Of a stretch of 64,000 nt of DNA, positions 1-8,812 are shown in pieces. Below the pieces are notes generated by a model. That model saw only the letters and a program-made list of their open reading frames with translations, ran no database searches and had not been told where the DNA came from. The stretch covers positions 62,001-126,000 of the forward strand of contig NZ_JACJTB010000011.1 in the NCBI RefSeq assembly GCF_014698475.1, written 5' to 3'. The first letter of the stretch is position 1. Each line of letters starts with the position of its first letter. The translations under genes and the position numbers were made by a program. The DNA comes from Nostoc spongiaeforme FACHB-130. GTDB lineage: Bacteria; Cyanobacteriota; Cyanobacteriia; Cyanobacteriales; Nostocaceae.

Positions 1-172
1 AAAATTGAAAACTAGATTTTCATCCGCCCAAGCACAAATTCCAGCCAAGGGAACGCTTAAAGGTGAAGTGCAAGTATTAGGACAAGCCTGGAATAGTCAA
101 GGTTCACAAAATCTAACTTTAGTGATTAAAGAAAGTACTGGTGGTGGGCGCATTTTCCGCATTCCATTCTAG
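1..172 (+). CDS. 3' end of an unknown gene (partial)
   Basis: An open frame runs from the window edge (codons in phase with base 2) to TAG at 170-172, giving the last 56 residues of a protein. The segment ends in ESTGGGRIFRIPF. It looks like the tail of a beta-rich or secreted domain, but I do not recognise the family. The start and any domains lie outside the window. The evidence is only an uninterrupted frame with cyanobacterial-looking codons, so the call is moderate. Confidence 0.45.
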   Translation, partial: KLKTRFSSAQAQIPAKGTLKGEVQVLGQAWNSQGSQNLTLVIKESTGGGRIFRIPF

Positions 173-419
173 AAAATCTTATCTAAGTTAATGTTAAATA
201 GTCCGCTCAGTTTGTCGTGCGGACTTTGTTTATTTAGCCCTAGATTTCAGTATGATGGGCTATTTTATAAGAGGCAGGGGGCAGGGGGAACGGGGCAGGG
301 GGAAAGGTAAAAACCTCACCCCTTGTGGGTGAAAGCTCCCTTGCTCATGAGTCTCCCTTGGTTGAAGCCCCACCCCTTGTGGGTGGTTTTTCTCCCCTGC
401 TCCCTGCTCCCCTGCTTCT
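173..419. repeat. Intergenic region with G-rich/C-rich dispersed repeat
   Basis: No gene is seen. At about 272-307 there is a GGGGCAGGGGG-type run, and at about 392-418 its inverted counterpart (CTCCCCTGCTCCCTGCTCCC). The arms could fold into a long imperfect hairpin between the two convergent genes. Between them the motif ACCCCTTGTGGGTG occurs twice (about 319 and 371). This is typical short tandem or dispersed repeat DNA of Nostoc-type genomes and may also help terminate transcription from both sides. Confidence 0.6.
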
Positions 420-1808
420 TCATTGTGGACAATAAAGTGTATATTTCCACTCAGTGGTGGATATATCTTTATTACCGATGACTTCTACCTTAACTCGCCC
501 AGAATTACCTTTAAACTTCGCAGATACTTTATTACTACCTGAAACAAAATCTGTATCAATGAGAGTTTGTCCTTCATAGCTGACTTTTAATCTATCAGGA
601 ACGTTATACATTTCATAACTAATATTAATTTGACCTTCATTAGCGGTGAGTTGAATTTCTCGACTATCACCTTGTTGACCACCGCTCACTTGTTCTTGGT
701 CGCAGAGTTTTAACCCTCTGGCTTCAGCTTGATAAACTTGTAATTCAATTGATTCAATTTGATTATCAAAAGTTCCTATTTTATCTTCTTGATTTTCTCC
801 GTTATAGTTATATCTTTGTCCTATTTTGACTGGAATTCCTTGAGGATTTTTAGCTGATATCACATTTGCAATTCCTGCTATTACATCTATTTGAATTCCA
901 TTTGGTGTATTGCGGGTTTGGAATAAGTTTATATCCTTAACTACAGGAGCGATAATTACTTCATCTTGCTCAGAATTAATTACATGCAGCGCACAAAATT
1001 TGGCTTTTTGACTTTGAGATTGTTCCCAAAGTTTAGCTACTGTATCTTTCATCCCAGAACCACTACTTTTTTCACTGAAAGATTGATTGTTGGCACAGTT
1101 GACGGTGGCAATTAAGTTTTCATTTCTGAGACTCCAATCATCTCTAGTAATCGCTGCACATTCTTTACCACCACTTGTCTGACATTGTTGTATTGGTTCT
1201 TCACAAGGGTCACTAGCAGAAACACCACTCCAGCCGCGGCCATCTGCGGCAGCAACACTACAATATTGCAATTTAGTACCAGAATTTTGGGCTATAAATA
1301 ACTGTTTAGCAGGATCAAAATTAGATGAATTTTTATCTAGAAATTTAGTTTGATTACGGACACCGCGCTGTACACGCACACCATATTCACAAGCACGGTT
1401 GCCACTACCTTGATTCGCCCATTCTATGAGTAAAGAATCTCCCTGTTTAGCTGTACAAGGTAAGTAATAAAGTGTTAATTGTTTATTTTTTGTACTGGCT
1501 TGGAGTTGTAGTCCCATATCCTTTCCCGACGCATTTTGAAAGCGTAATTGGGCGAAGGATTTACCATTACCTGGAAGGAATAAAGTATCATGTACTTTTT
1601 GTAGAAAACTACCAGCAACAGCAGGGCCATAGTTAGAACCACGGCGAATTGATAGTTCATGATTACCTAAAATTTGGTATATTTCTGCTTTTTCTGGGAC
1701 ATTGGCATAACTATTTGTTGTTGTTGCCACAGTATACAGAGGAATCACGAAAGTTGCGATCGCATATATCAATCTTTTGTGTCGTGGTTTTAACTTGCGG
1801 TTATTCAT
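420..1808 (-). CDS. Secreted FecR-like protein of unknown function
   Basis: A 462-residue protein with a basic N-terminus and a hydrophobic stretch (about residues 12-35) ending near SYAN, which reads as a Sec signal peptide, so it is probably periplasmic or secreted. Residues about 45-100 (GNHELSIRRG ... LFLPGNGKSFAQLRF) resemble a FecR-type beta domain, and VKIGQRYNY near residue 325 fits the end of such a domain. The last 80 residues form a separate beta-rich module (EGQINISYEMYNVPDRLKVS). Several cysteines suggest disulfides. It is transcribed divergently from the sigma-like gene at 1947 with about 138 bases between, so the two may share a regulatory region. The FecR assignment is pattern-based and moderate; a function is not known. 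Confidence 0.6.
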   Translation of the reverse strand: MNNRKLKPRHKRLIYAIATFVIPLYTVATTTNSYANVPEKAEIYQILGNHELSIRRGSNYGPAVAGSFLQKVHDTLFLPGNGKSFAQLRFQNASGKDMGLQLQASTKNKQLTLYYLPCTAKQGDSLLIEWANQGSGNRACEYGVRVQRGVRNQTKFLDKNSSNFDPAKQLFIAQNSGTKLQYCSVAAADGRGWSGVSASDPCEEPIQQCQTSGGKECAAITRDDWSLRNENLIATVNCANNQSFSEKSSGSGMKDTVAKLWEQSQSQKAKFCALHVINSEQDEVIIAPVVKDINLFQTRNTPNGIQIDVIAGIANVISAKNPQGIPVKIGQRYNYNGENQEDKIGTFDNQIESIELQVYQAEARGLKLCDQEQVSGGQQGDSREIQLTANEGQINISYEMYNVPDRLKVSYEGQTLIDTDFVSGSNKVSAKFKGNSGRVKVEVIGNKDISTTEWKYTLYCPQ

Positions 1809-1946
1809 CGCTAACTCCAGAAAAGTTTAACTATGGTCATATACTGTGGAAATTCTGAAAATATTCGTAGGTATTTCCCCATCATTCTTGAATATTATGT
1901 AAAGATAATTTGTAAATTATGAAAATAGAGTTAAACACGTCAATTC

Positions 1947-3134
1947 ATGCACCCTCGTCAAGAAATTGTTGAGATTTTTTCGAGCTTTCTGCAATTTTCA
2001 TCAGGCGGTTCAACAAAATGGGTCACGGATAGCAAGCTCTATCGCAATATGAGTAATTACCTCAGTCAGTATTCTGCCGCAGAACGTTCTACATCTGATT
2101 GGGCATTATATTGGCACGAGGTTTGGCAAAATCAGCCAAAAAGTCTGGCGAGGGGTCATTTGTATGCTTACTTACAAGAAGTTGGTTACAAAGCGGCTAC
2201 AAAAGTCAAACCGCGATTTACGTTGCCACAATATACTTTAGCGGACTATTTTCAAATAGCGATCGCATATATTGATAAGGTGTTCACAGGATTTGACCCC
2301 CAGCGACAGTCTAATTTAGAAGCTTTTGCGTATCGGGTGTTTTGTAATCTCATCAAAGATGGACTACTCAAAGAAGGGCTAGAAGAAGCAAGTATTAGAA
2401 GCGATTGGTCATTATTACTACACAGTAGTCAAAAACTGCTTCATAAAGCCTTAGCACAGCGTGGGTTATCCGCTACAGAAATTGCACCTTATATTTTTGC
2501 TTGGGAATGCTTCAAGGTAATTTATGCGCCCACAAAACCCAAGGGAAACCGCCAGCTTACCGCCCCTGATTTGATTGTATGGGAAGCGATCGCCCAACTT
2601 TACAATCAAGAACGAATTCAGCAACTACCACCATCAGATGCGAAAACTATCCAAAAATGGCTAGAAGCTTGTATCAAAGCTATTCGGGCTTACACGGCTC
2701 CACCCACTGCTTCTTTAGATGCGTCGGTATTTAACGAAGATAATACATTGCAAGATATCTTACCTAGTGGCGATGCTACTCCCTTAACAAAACTACTAGA
2801 TGAGGAAGAAGCAGAAATCCGTAAATCTCTCTGGGCAGAGATAAATTCCCTATTAAGTAATAGCATCACCAATCTTGACGCACAAAGGCAAGAGCTACTG
2901 AAAATGTACTACGGTGAAGGACTCACCCAAAAAGAAATATCTCTCAAGCTAGGGATATCTCAGCCAACTGTGGTGCGCCGACTCCAAAAATTCAAATCTG
3001 AATCACTCATCACATTAGCGCAATGGTCACAAACCACCCAGAATATTTCTTTGAGTCCAAACGTAATCAATAACATGAATGGATTGATTGATGAATGGCT
3101 AGAAAAATACTACAAAAATCACAATGAAGTGTAG
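1947..3134 (+). CDS. Sigma-70-like regulator (atypical, cyanobacterial)
   Basis: A 395-residue protein. The C-terminal part (about residues 308-365) holds a clear sigma region 4 / helix-turn-helix: ELLKMYYGEGLTQKEISLKL followed by GISQPTVVRRLQKF. Residues about 118-165 (FAYRVFCNLIKDGLL) look like a diverged region 2. The N-terminal 110 residues are not recognised. It is probably a transcription initiation factor or a DNA-binding regulator derived from one. It starts a same-strand series with a small antitoxin-like gene, a DUF1822 gene and a caspase-STAND gene, so it may control this cluster and perhaps the divergent FecR-like gene. Whether it still binds core RNA polymerase cannot be told from sequence. 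Confidence 0.75.
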   Translation: MHPRQEIVEIFSSFLQFSSGGSTKWVTDSKLYRNMSNYLSQYSAAERSTSDWALYWHEVWQNQPKSLARGHLYAYLQEVGYKAATKVKPRFTLPQYTLADYFQIAIAYIDKVFTGFDPQRQSNLEAFAYRVFCNLIKDGLLKEGLEEASIRSDWSLLLHSSQKLLHKALAQRGLSATEIAPYIFAWECFKVIYAPTKPKGNRQLTAPDLIVWEAIAQLYNQERIQQLPPSDAKTIQKWLEACIKAIRAYTAPPTASLDASVFNEDNTLQDILPSGDATPLTKLLDEEEAEIRKSLWAEINSLLSNSITNLDAQRQELLKMYYGEGLTQKEISLKLGISQPTVVRRLQKFKSESLITLAQWSQTTQNISLSPNVINNMNGLIDEWLEKYYKNHNEV

Positions 3135-3159
3135 CAGATTCATCATTATCAGGAATCTC

Positions 3160-3192
3160 CTACTCTGCGCTCTCTGCGTCTCTGCGGTTCGT
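3160..3192. repeat. Dispersed repeat, CTCTGCG family
   Basis: The stretch contains TCTCTGCGTCTCTGCGGTTC, a repeat typical of Nostoc-type genomes. A degenerate relative lies at about 4574-4615. Its reverse complement (CGAACCGCAGAGACGCAGAG) closely resembles a segment inside chlH at 63540-63572. It lies between the sigma-like gene and the next small gene and extends that ORF upstream artificially. Confidence 0.6.
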
Positions 3193-3219
3193 AATATAAA
3201 TTTCACAAGATATTGTTTT

Positions 3220-3381
3220 ATGAGCGACCAACAAAAAGTAATTGAATTAATCAAACGTTTGCCACCAGATGTTTCAATTCACCACATAATTCAAGAGATT
3301 AAATTCCTCGCCGCTATTCATGAGGGATTAGATGAAATTAGCAGAGGTAAAGAATATCAATTGACACAGTTGAATAGATAA
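3220..3381 (+). CDS. Small antitoxin-like protein (53 aa)
   Basis: I place the start at ATG 3220 (MSDQQKVIELIKRLPPDVS), because the longer frame back to 3124 would encode a dispersed repeat and overlap the sigma-like gene. The protein is 53 residues. The pattern of a helix with LPPD/VS, then IIQEIKFLAAIHEGLDEISR and GKEY, resembles small bacterial antitoxins of the kind that precede RelE/ParE toxins. No toxin follows: the next gene, 7 bases on, is DUF1822. So it is either an orphan antitoxin or a small adaptor of the caspase-STAND cluster. The family call is by resemblance only. Confidence 0.5.
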   Translation: MSDQQKVIELIKRLPPDVSIHHIIQEIKFLAAIHEGLDEISRGKEYQLTQLNR

Positions 3382-3388
3382 TTAAATC

Positions 3389-4561
3389 ATGAACTATCTT
3401 AATTCTCTAGCGATATCAACTATTGCCATCGAATCATGCGTGGAGATATCAGAAACTACACAGGATACAGTTTGGCAGCAAAGTCAGAATTTTTCCACAC
3501 CCAGTACTCGCCTACAAGCTTATTTAAATCGACTTTGCTTGTTAACTGTTCTACCTTGGTTAGAAGAAATATGGGGAATTATCGCCAAGCCTGCACCAAA
3601 TTTTGCTGTTTTGCATAGCTTTTGGGAAGTAGTAAATGGGACAGCGATTACTATTAATCAAACTCGGCTAATATTAATTCCGAGTTTAGCAATTGATATC
3701 AATGAAATTCGCGTTCCCCAAGAATGGGTGGATATTCCCAGTTGGGCTGGTGATTATTATTTAGCTGTGCAAGTTAATACTGAAGATGGTTGGGTAAAAG
3801 TTTGGGGATATACAACCCATTTGCAACTTAAACAACCAAGTAATTATAGTGCAGGCGATCGCACTTATGCTTTAGATTATGAAGACCTCATCCACGACTT
3901 AGATATATTGTGGGTAACTCGTCAACTTTGTCCTGATGCGCCAACAAAAACTAAAGTGGAACCTCTCGCTAATTTATCATTAACCCAAGCAAATAGTTTA
4001 CTAGAAAGATTAGGCAATCCGGCTGTAACATTTCCTAGACTTGCAGTTCCCTTTAGCTTATGGGGAGCATTGCTAGAACACGGCGGTTGGAGACAAAGAT
4101 TATATGAACTACGTACCGGAATTTCCGAGCAATGGTCAATTATTCAATGGGTACAAACAGGAATTTCTGATGTAGCCCAACAACTGAGTTGGAATTATTT
4201 AGATTTAGAAACTAGTTTTGGTAGTAGAGGCATAGCCCAAACAAATGAGCCAGTGATTTTGACTCGTCATTTGATAATTACTGGTCAAAATTACGAGTTG
4301 CAAGTGCAGTCTACTGGCGAGATTACATCAGGAATTTGGGTTATAGAATTGCATAGTTTATCATTACAAGGTTTAATTCCTAGCGGGTTTAAATTGCGGT
4401 TATTAACTGAAGATTTACAACCATTTCCCGATAATGAATGTGTTGCGGATACAGCGACAGAAAAATTAGCAATTGAATTACAACTAGAAGCGGGGGAAGC
4501 TTTAGTATGGGAGATTGAACCAACGCCAGAAAACTATGAGCGAGAAATATTGAGATTTTAA
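3389..4561 (+). CDS. DUF1822 family protein
   Basis: A 390-residue soluble protein, with no signal peptide or membrane segment, matching the cyanobacterial DUF1822 family (RLCLLTVLPWLEE near residue 47; VPQEWVDIPSWAGDYYLAVQ near residue 110). In the family the N-terminal half is followed by a variable C-terminal part, here beta-rich (ILTRHLIITGQNYELQVQ). Function is unknown. Members are commonly next to sigma-like regulators and CHAT/CHASE2/caspase genes, as here, which suggests a regulatory or effector-partner role. It starts 7 bases after the small antitoxin-like gene and ends about 95 bases before the caspase gene, so co-transcription is likely. Confidence 0.75.
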   Translation: MNYLNSLAISTIAIESCVEISETTQDTVWQQSQNFSTPSTRLQAYLNRLCLLTVLPWLEEIWGIIAKPAPNFAVLHSFWEVVNGTAITINQTRLILIPSLAIDINEIRVPQEWVDIPSWAGDYYLAVQVNTEDGWVKVWGYTTHLQLKQPSNYSAGDRTYALDYEDLIHDLDILWVTRQLCPDAPTKTKVEPLANLSLTQANSLLERLGNPAVTFPRLAVPFSLWGALLEHGGWRQRLYELRTGISEQWSIIQWVQTGISDVAQQLSWNYLDLETSFGSRGIAQTNEPVILTRHLIITGQNYELQVQSTGEITSGIWVIELHSLSLQGLIPSGFKLRLLTEDLQPFPDNECVADTATEKLAIELQLEAGEALVWEIEPTPENYEREILRF

Positions 4562-4656
4562 CACTTTATCATTCTCAGCGTAACTCCGCGCTTACTCAGC
4601 GTACCTTTGCGTTTAAAAATTAGTAAATAATATCATACTATTTATACTATCAAAGT

Positions 4657-7600
4657 ATGCCCCGTGCCATTATCAAAACAGATGTCAAAAAACTTTGGTG
4701 TTTAGTCATTGGAATTAATGAATATCAAGATAAAAATCTGCGTGCATTGCGTTATGCTGTTGCAGATTGTCAAGGATTTGCTCAGGCTGTAAAACAAGCA
4801 AATCACAAATTTATCCACACAGAAATAATTGAGCATCATTCCCAAGCATTGCCAGCACCTTCATTAGCAGAAATTCGCGCTAGTTTTCAGCATATAGTTA
4901 AATCTGCTAACCCCCAAGATACAGTTTTATTCTATTTTTGTGGACATGGAATTCTGGAGCCAGAAAGCCAGCAGGCTGTGTTGTGTTTAACTCATACTCA
5001 AACAGATGATTTACTCAACACTAGTTTGACGATGCAAGAACTGTTGACAGTGTTGGGTAATTGTCAAGCTGCTCAACAAATAGTAATTTTAGATGCTTGT
5101 CATAGTGGCAGTTTTACTCTGAGAAATTCACCCACACCTCAGATGTTAGAACAACTGCAAAAAGTTGCTGTTCAGAAAAAACAAACAGGATATAGTCAAG
5201 GATTTTATGCCTTACTTTCTTGCGATAAAGAACAGTTATCATGGGAGTTTCCCGATTTAGGTCATGGGGTATTTATCTATTTTTTAATTCGTGGGTTATT
5301 AGGTGAAGCGGCTGATGCGCGGGGAGAAATTGAAGTTAAATCGCTCTACAAATATATTTATCATCAGACACTCCAGTATATTGATAAGCTTAACCAAGGA
5401 CTGCGGTTAATTAATCAACAAAAACGTAGCCGTGGTGATACTGATGGGTTAAAAAAAGAACAACCACAGCAAACTCCTAAATTGATTGTAGAAGCAGTGG
5501 GGGAATTAGTTCTTGGGTATAAAGCCACAGAAATCGAATTGCGATCGCACAGGCAAGCTTTAATAGTAAATGGGCTATCAGATGGGGAAATAACTCCTGA
5601 AATTAGTAAAATGTTGGCTGGTGCGGGTGGTTTTGATTTGAGATATTGGCATCCCCAAGCACGAGATTTGCCAGATGTCCGCCAAGCGATTCAAAATTGC
5701 TTACTCAATCAAGCATCGTCAGCCAGTTTAGAAGATGCAACATCATTACTTTATCTGCGGGGAAGAATTGAAGAGACAACCACAGGTGAAGCTTTTTTAG
5801 TCATTAGTGATGAAATTAAACTTAGTCGTGATTGGTTACGCCAAAGTCTGCGTCAGTCAAATATTGCCCAACAAATTGTAGTTTTAGATTGTCTTGTAGA
5901 CGCACAAAATACTGCATCTCTCCAGAATTGGCTAGAAGATTTACAACAAGAATCAGAAATTAGTCAGTGTTTAATTATTGGTGCAGCTACTATTGAAAAT
6001 GCCGAAGAATTTGCTACAGCTTTACTGACAACTTTGCAAACATCCAACTTACAAACAGGTTTATCTGTTGCTGGCTGGATTATGGGTGTACAGGGCGAAC
6101 TTGCAGAAAGTCAAATTTGGCGTAATTATTGGCTAGGGGGAATGCAAGGAGTAATTGAAATTTTACCTGCAACTTCACAACAAAAATCCCAACGAGTTGA
6201 TTTAGGGATTTGTCCTTATATGGGATTAAGAGCTTTTAGTGAAAAAGATGCAAAATATTTCTTCGGTCAAGAAGTTCTCACCCAAAGAATAATTAATGAA
6301 GTTAATCATAAATCTTTTTTGGCAGTAGTTGGTGCTTCTGGAAGTGGTAAATCTTCCGTAGTCCAAGCAGGATTAATGGCACAGTTAAGGTTAGGTAAAC
6401 AACTTCCGGGAAGTGAAACTTGGCTAATTAAATATTTGCGTCCTGGAGAAAAACCCCTGCAAGAATTAGCCAAAATTATGGCAGATAGTGAAGAAAATCC
6501 CTTACAAGCTGAAGGGTTATTACATTTAGGTGGTGAGGGTTTTGTTCATTGGTTACGCACCAGAAACGAGCCAATGGTAGTTTTGATTATTGACCAATTT
6601 GAAGAAATTTTTACGCTGGCGACGACAGGCGATCGCCAAGTTTTTTTAGATATTCTTTTAGAAGCTTTAGACTACGCATCTGACAGATTTAAATTAATCA
6701 TTACTCTCCGCGCTGACTTTATTTCACCCTGTCTCGAACTACCCAAACTATCACAAAAATTACAAGCATCTCATGTTTTAGTTCCACCACGATTGAGTGC
6801 AGAAAATTATCGCCAGATTATCGAAAAACCAGCAGAACAGGTAGAATTAAAAGTGCAGTCTGGTTTAGTGGAATTGCTGTTAAGCGATTTACAACAATCG
6901 GTGGGAGATTTACCTTTACTGCAATTTGTTTTAGAACAGTTGTGGGAACACCGCGACCAAAATACAGGTGAATTAACAGTTTCAGCTTACCGTGATAAAA
7001 TTGGTGGTATAAAAGTAGCTTTAGAACTCAAAGCTCAAGCCATTTATGATAGTTTATCCCCAAAAGAACAGAAAATAGCCCAATGGATTTTTCTGTCTTT
7101 AACTCGTCTGGGACAAGGTACAGAAGATACTAAAAAACAAGTCCATAAATCCCAGTTATTGCAAGGTAAATATCCACAATATTTAGTTGAAAAAACTCTG
7201 CAAAAGTTTATTGATGCCAAATTAATTGTTGTTAATTTACCAGAAAACGAGGCAAATATTGGGCAGAGTCGCACTGCTGATTCCATTTCTCAGGAATTAG
7301 AAATCCTGAAAAGTGAAGTGACTATAGAAGTAGCTCACGAAATCTTAATTCGTCATTGGTCGAGTTTACGTTGGTGGTTGGATGAAAACCGCGATCGCTT
7401 ATATCAACAAGAGCGTTTAGAAAAGAAACGCAAAGAATGGGAACAAAAGCGAAAGCACCCCGATTTTCTTTTGCAAAAAACTCAACTCACAGAAGCAGAA
7501 GCATATTATCAAAAATACAAAGATTACCTCACACCCCAAGAAAAAGAATATATCCAAGCTAGTAAACAAGCGCGGCTAAAAAATCGTTTTTTACTAGGTA

Positions 7601-8424
7601 GTACCAGTACCATTACTTTATTATTAATTGCTGCTTTTAGTATATTTGCTTGGCAACAACAACAGCAAAATCAGTTAGCTCAAATCATCCGCTACAGTTC
7701 ATTTAATATTATTACGCCTGACATTGCCAAAACAACATTAAATAGTCTACCTGCATTATTGAATAATGCTCATAAACATCAACAAGCTGGGGATATCAAC
7801 CAAGCATTGGATGATTATCGGCAGATTTGGCGGATTACTTTGAATTTACAAGACAAAATTAGTCAAGAACCACAAAAATTTGCTGATATTTTCAAGCACA
7901 AAACTACACTGCAACAAGCCTCCCAAAAAGCTGAAAAATCCTTAGCAGAAATCATTAAAAAAACTAGACTGTCTACTTTAGAAGCTGAACTCCAACAAGG
8001 TAGATTTGGTGATTTAGTGGATACTGATTTTGCCAAGTTAGAAAATCAATATACAGGCGCACTCAAAACATCTTATGCAATTTTGATGCGTGAACAAGGT
8101 GCGAAAGCTGATGCCAATAATGATGGTTATCTCACCGAAGGAGAAGAAAAACTTCTACCTTGTGAAACTCTAAAAGATATTGAAACATTGTGGCGGAAAT
8201 ATACAGAAAATCGGTGTAATTGGACAGATGAATCTACTTGTAGAGAATTACAAGGACAAAACCTCACAATTAAGTTATCATTTCCGCCCAGTGCTTATCT
8301 TTTAAAAAGGCGCTGGGAGGAGTGTCAAGTGATAGTAGGAGGTAGTGGTTTGACTGCGCTCACCAACCAGAGGCAGAAGGCAGGAGGTAAAAATCTTACT
8401 ATGCTTGGCATTCGTGCTTTTTAA
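4657..8424 (+). CDS. Caspase-like protease fused to STAND NTPase, membrane segment and EF-hand
   Basis: A 1255-residue multidomain protein. Residues 8-260 form a caspase/metacaspase-like (C14) domain with the dyad H97 (FYFCGHGIL) and C148 (ILDACHSGSF). A long unassigned region (260-510) follows. From about 520 comes an nSTAND-type NTPase beginning CPYMGLRAFSEKDAKYFFGQ, with Walker A G559-S566 (GASGSGKS) and Walker B ending D646 (VVLIIDQFEE). A basic, charged coiled-coil-like stretch (about 905-965) leads to one hydrophobic segment (about 978-1000). A helical C-terminal region carries a canonical EF-hand loop, D1152-E1163. The layout suggests a membrane-tied, nucleotide-gated protease, perhaps calcium-sensitive. 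The last 29 or so residues are encoded by a dispersed repeat, so the original C-terminus is probably altered. Substrate and trigger are unknown. Confidence 0.85.
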   Translation: MPRAIIKTDVKKLWCLVIGINEYQDKNLRALRYAVADCQGFAQAVKQANHKFIHTEIIEHHSQALPAPSLAEIRASFQHIVKSANPQDTVLFYFCGHGILEPESQQAVLCLTHTQTDDLLNTSLTMQELLTVLGNCQAAQQIVILDACHSGSFTLRNSPTPQMLEQLQKVAVQKKQTGYSQGFYALLSCDKEQLSWEFPDLGHGVFIYFLIRGLLGEAADARGEIEVKSLYKYIYHQTLQYIDKLNQGLRLINQQKRSRGDTDGLKKEQPQQTPKLIVEAVGELVLGYKATEIELRSHRQALIVNGLSDGEITPEISKMLAGAGGFDLRYWHPQARDLPDVRQAIQNCLLNQASSASLEDATSLLYLRGRIEETTTGEAFLVISDEIKLSRDWLRQSLRQSNIAQQIVVLDCLVDAQNTASLQNWLEDLQQESEISQCLIIGAATIENAEEFATALLTTLQTSNLQTGLSVAGWIMGVQGELAESQIWRNYWLGGMQGVIEILPATSQQKSQRVDLGICPYMGLRAFSEKDAKYFFGQEVLTQRIINEVNHKSFLAVVGASGSGKSSVVQAGLMAQLRLGKQLPGSETWLIKYLRPGEKPLQELAKIMADSEENPLQAEGLLHLGGEGFVHWLRTRNEPMVVLIIDQFEEIFTLATTGDRQVFLDILLEALDYASDRFKLIITLRADFISPCLELPKLSQKLQASHVLVPPRLSAENYRQIIEKPAEQVELKVQSGLVELLLSDLQQSVGDLPLLQFVLEQLWEHRDQNTGELTVSAYRDKIGGIKVALELKAQAIYDSLSPKEQKIAQWIFLSLTRLGQGTEDTKKQVHKSQLLQGKYPQYLVEKTLQKFIDAKLIVVNLPENEANIGQSRTADSISQELEILKSEVTIEVAHEILIRHWSSLRWWLDENRDRLYQQERLEKKRKEWEQKRKHPDFLLQKTQLTEAEAYYQKYKDYLTPQEKEYIQASKQARLKNRFLLGSTSTITLLLIAAFSIFAWQQQQQNQLAQIIRYSSFNIITPDIAKTTLNSLPALLNNAHKHQQAGDINQALDDYRQIWRITLNLQDKISQEPQKFADIFKHKTTLQQASQKAEKSLAEIIKKTRLSTLEAELQQGRFGDLVDTDFAKLENQYTGALKTSYAILMREQGAKADANNDGYLTEGEEKLLPCETLKDIETLWRKYTENRCNWTDESTCRELQGQNLTIKLSFPPSAYLLKRRWEECQVIVGGSGLTALTNQRQKAGGKNLTMLGIRAF
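8335..8394. repeat. Dispersed repeat forming the 3' end of the caspase gene
   Basis: The core GCGCTCACCAACCAG, preceded by AGTGGTTT and followed by GGCAGAAGGCAGGAGGTAAA, matches in reverse orientation the intergenic copy at 61021-61068 (CCTGGTTGGTGAGCG ... AACCACTGCC). The GGCAGGAGG part is related to the CTGCCTC heptamer repeats at 24628-24667. Here the repeat is read as protein up to the stop at 8424. Confidence 0.65.
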
Positions 8425-8551
8425 ATATCCTTACCTATACTTCTCCTTTCTTAAAGAAAAATGCAGAAATAATTGCAATCAACTGAGCAAATTTATCTCT
8501 CTCATCAAGATAGTCAGTTAAAATAATTAGGGTATTCATACTTCAACGCCA

Positions 8552-8812
8552 ATGAATATTAATATTGATATACCTGATGAAATGCGCGTTTATCTAGAGG
8601 CACAAGTGATGGCAGGTGCTTACAGTAGTATTGGTGAATATTTTCTAGATTTGGTCAAGCAAGACCAAAAAAATAAAGCTCAAGCTAAGTTAGAAGCTCT
8701 TTTGCAAGCAGGGATTGATTCCCCAGGACAGGAAATAACACCAGAATATTGGCAAAATTTGCGTTCTACTGTTTTAGAACAGAATAGTATAGGTAACTCA
8801 GGCGACACATGA
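8552..8812 (+). CDS. parD: ParD-family antitoxin
   Basis: An 86-residue protein beginning MNINIDIPDEMRVYLEAQV, followed by AYSSIGEYFLDLV, the ribbon-helix-helix start typical of ParD/CopG antitoxins. The C-terminal half should wrap the toxin. It neutralises the ParE-like toxin encoded next and represses its own promoter in known systems. The stop overlaps the toxin start by four bases (ATGA), which indicates translational coupling. The upstream 127 bases hold no other gene and should contain the promoter/operator. Confidence 0.85.
   Translation: MNINIDIPDEMRVYLEAQVMAGAYSSIGEYFLDLVKQDQKNKAQAKLEALLQAGIDSPGQEITPEYWQNLRSTVLEQNSIGNSGDT

Noticed and set aside
3124-3219. Upstream extension of the small antitoxin-like ORF (MKCSRFIIIRN...)
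   Set aside because: It overlaps the sigma-like gene and encodes a CTCTGCG-family repeat; the ATG at 3220 gives the protein-like part only.
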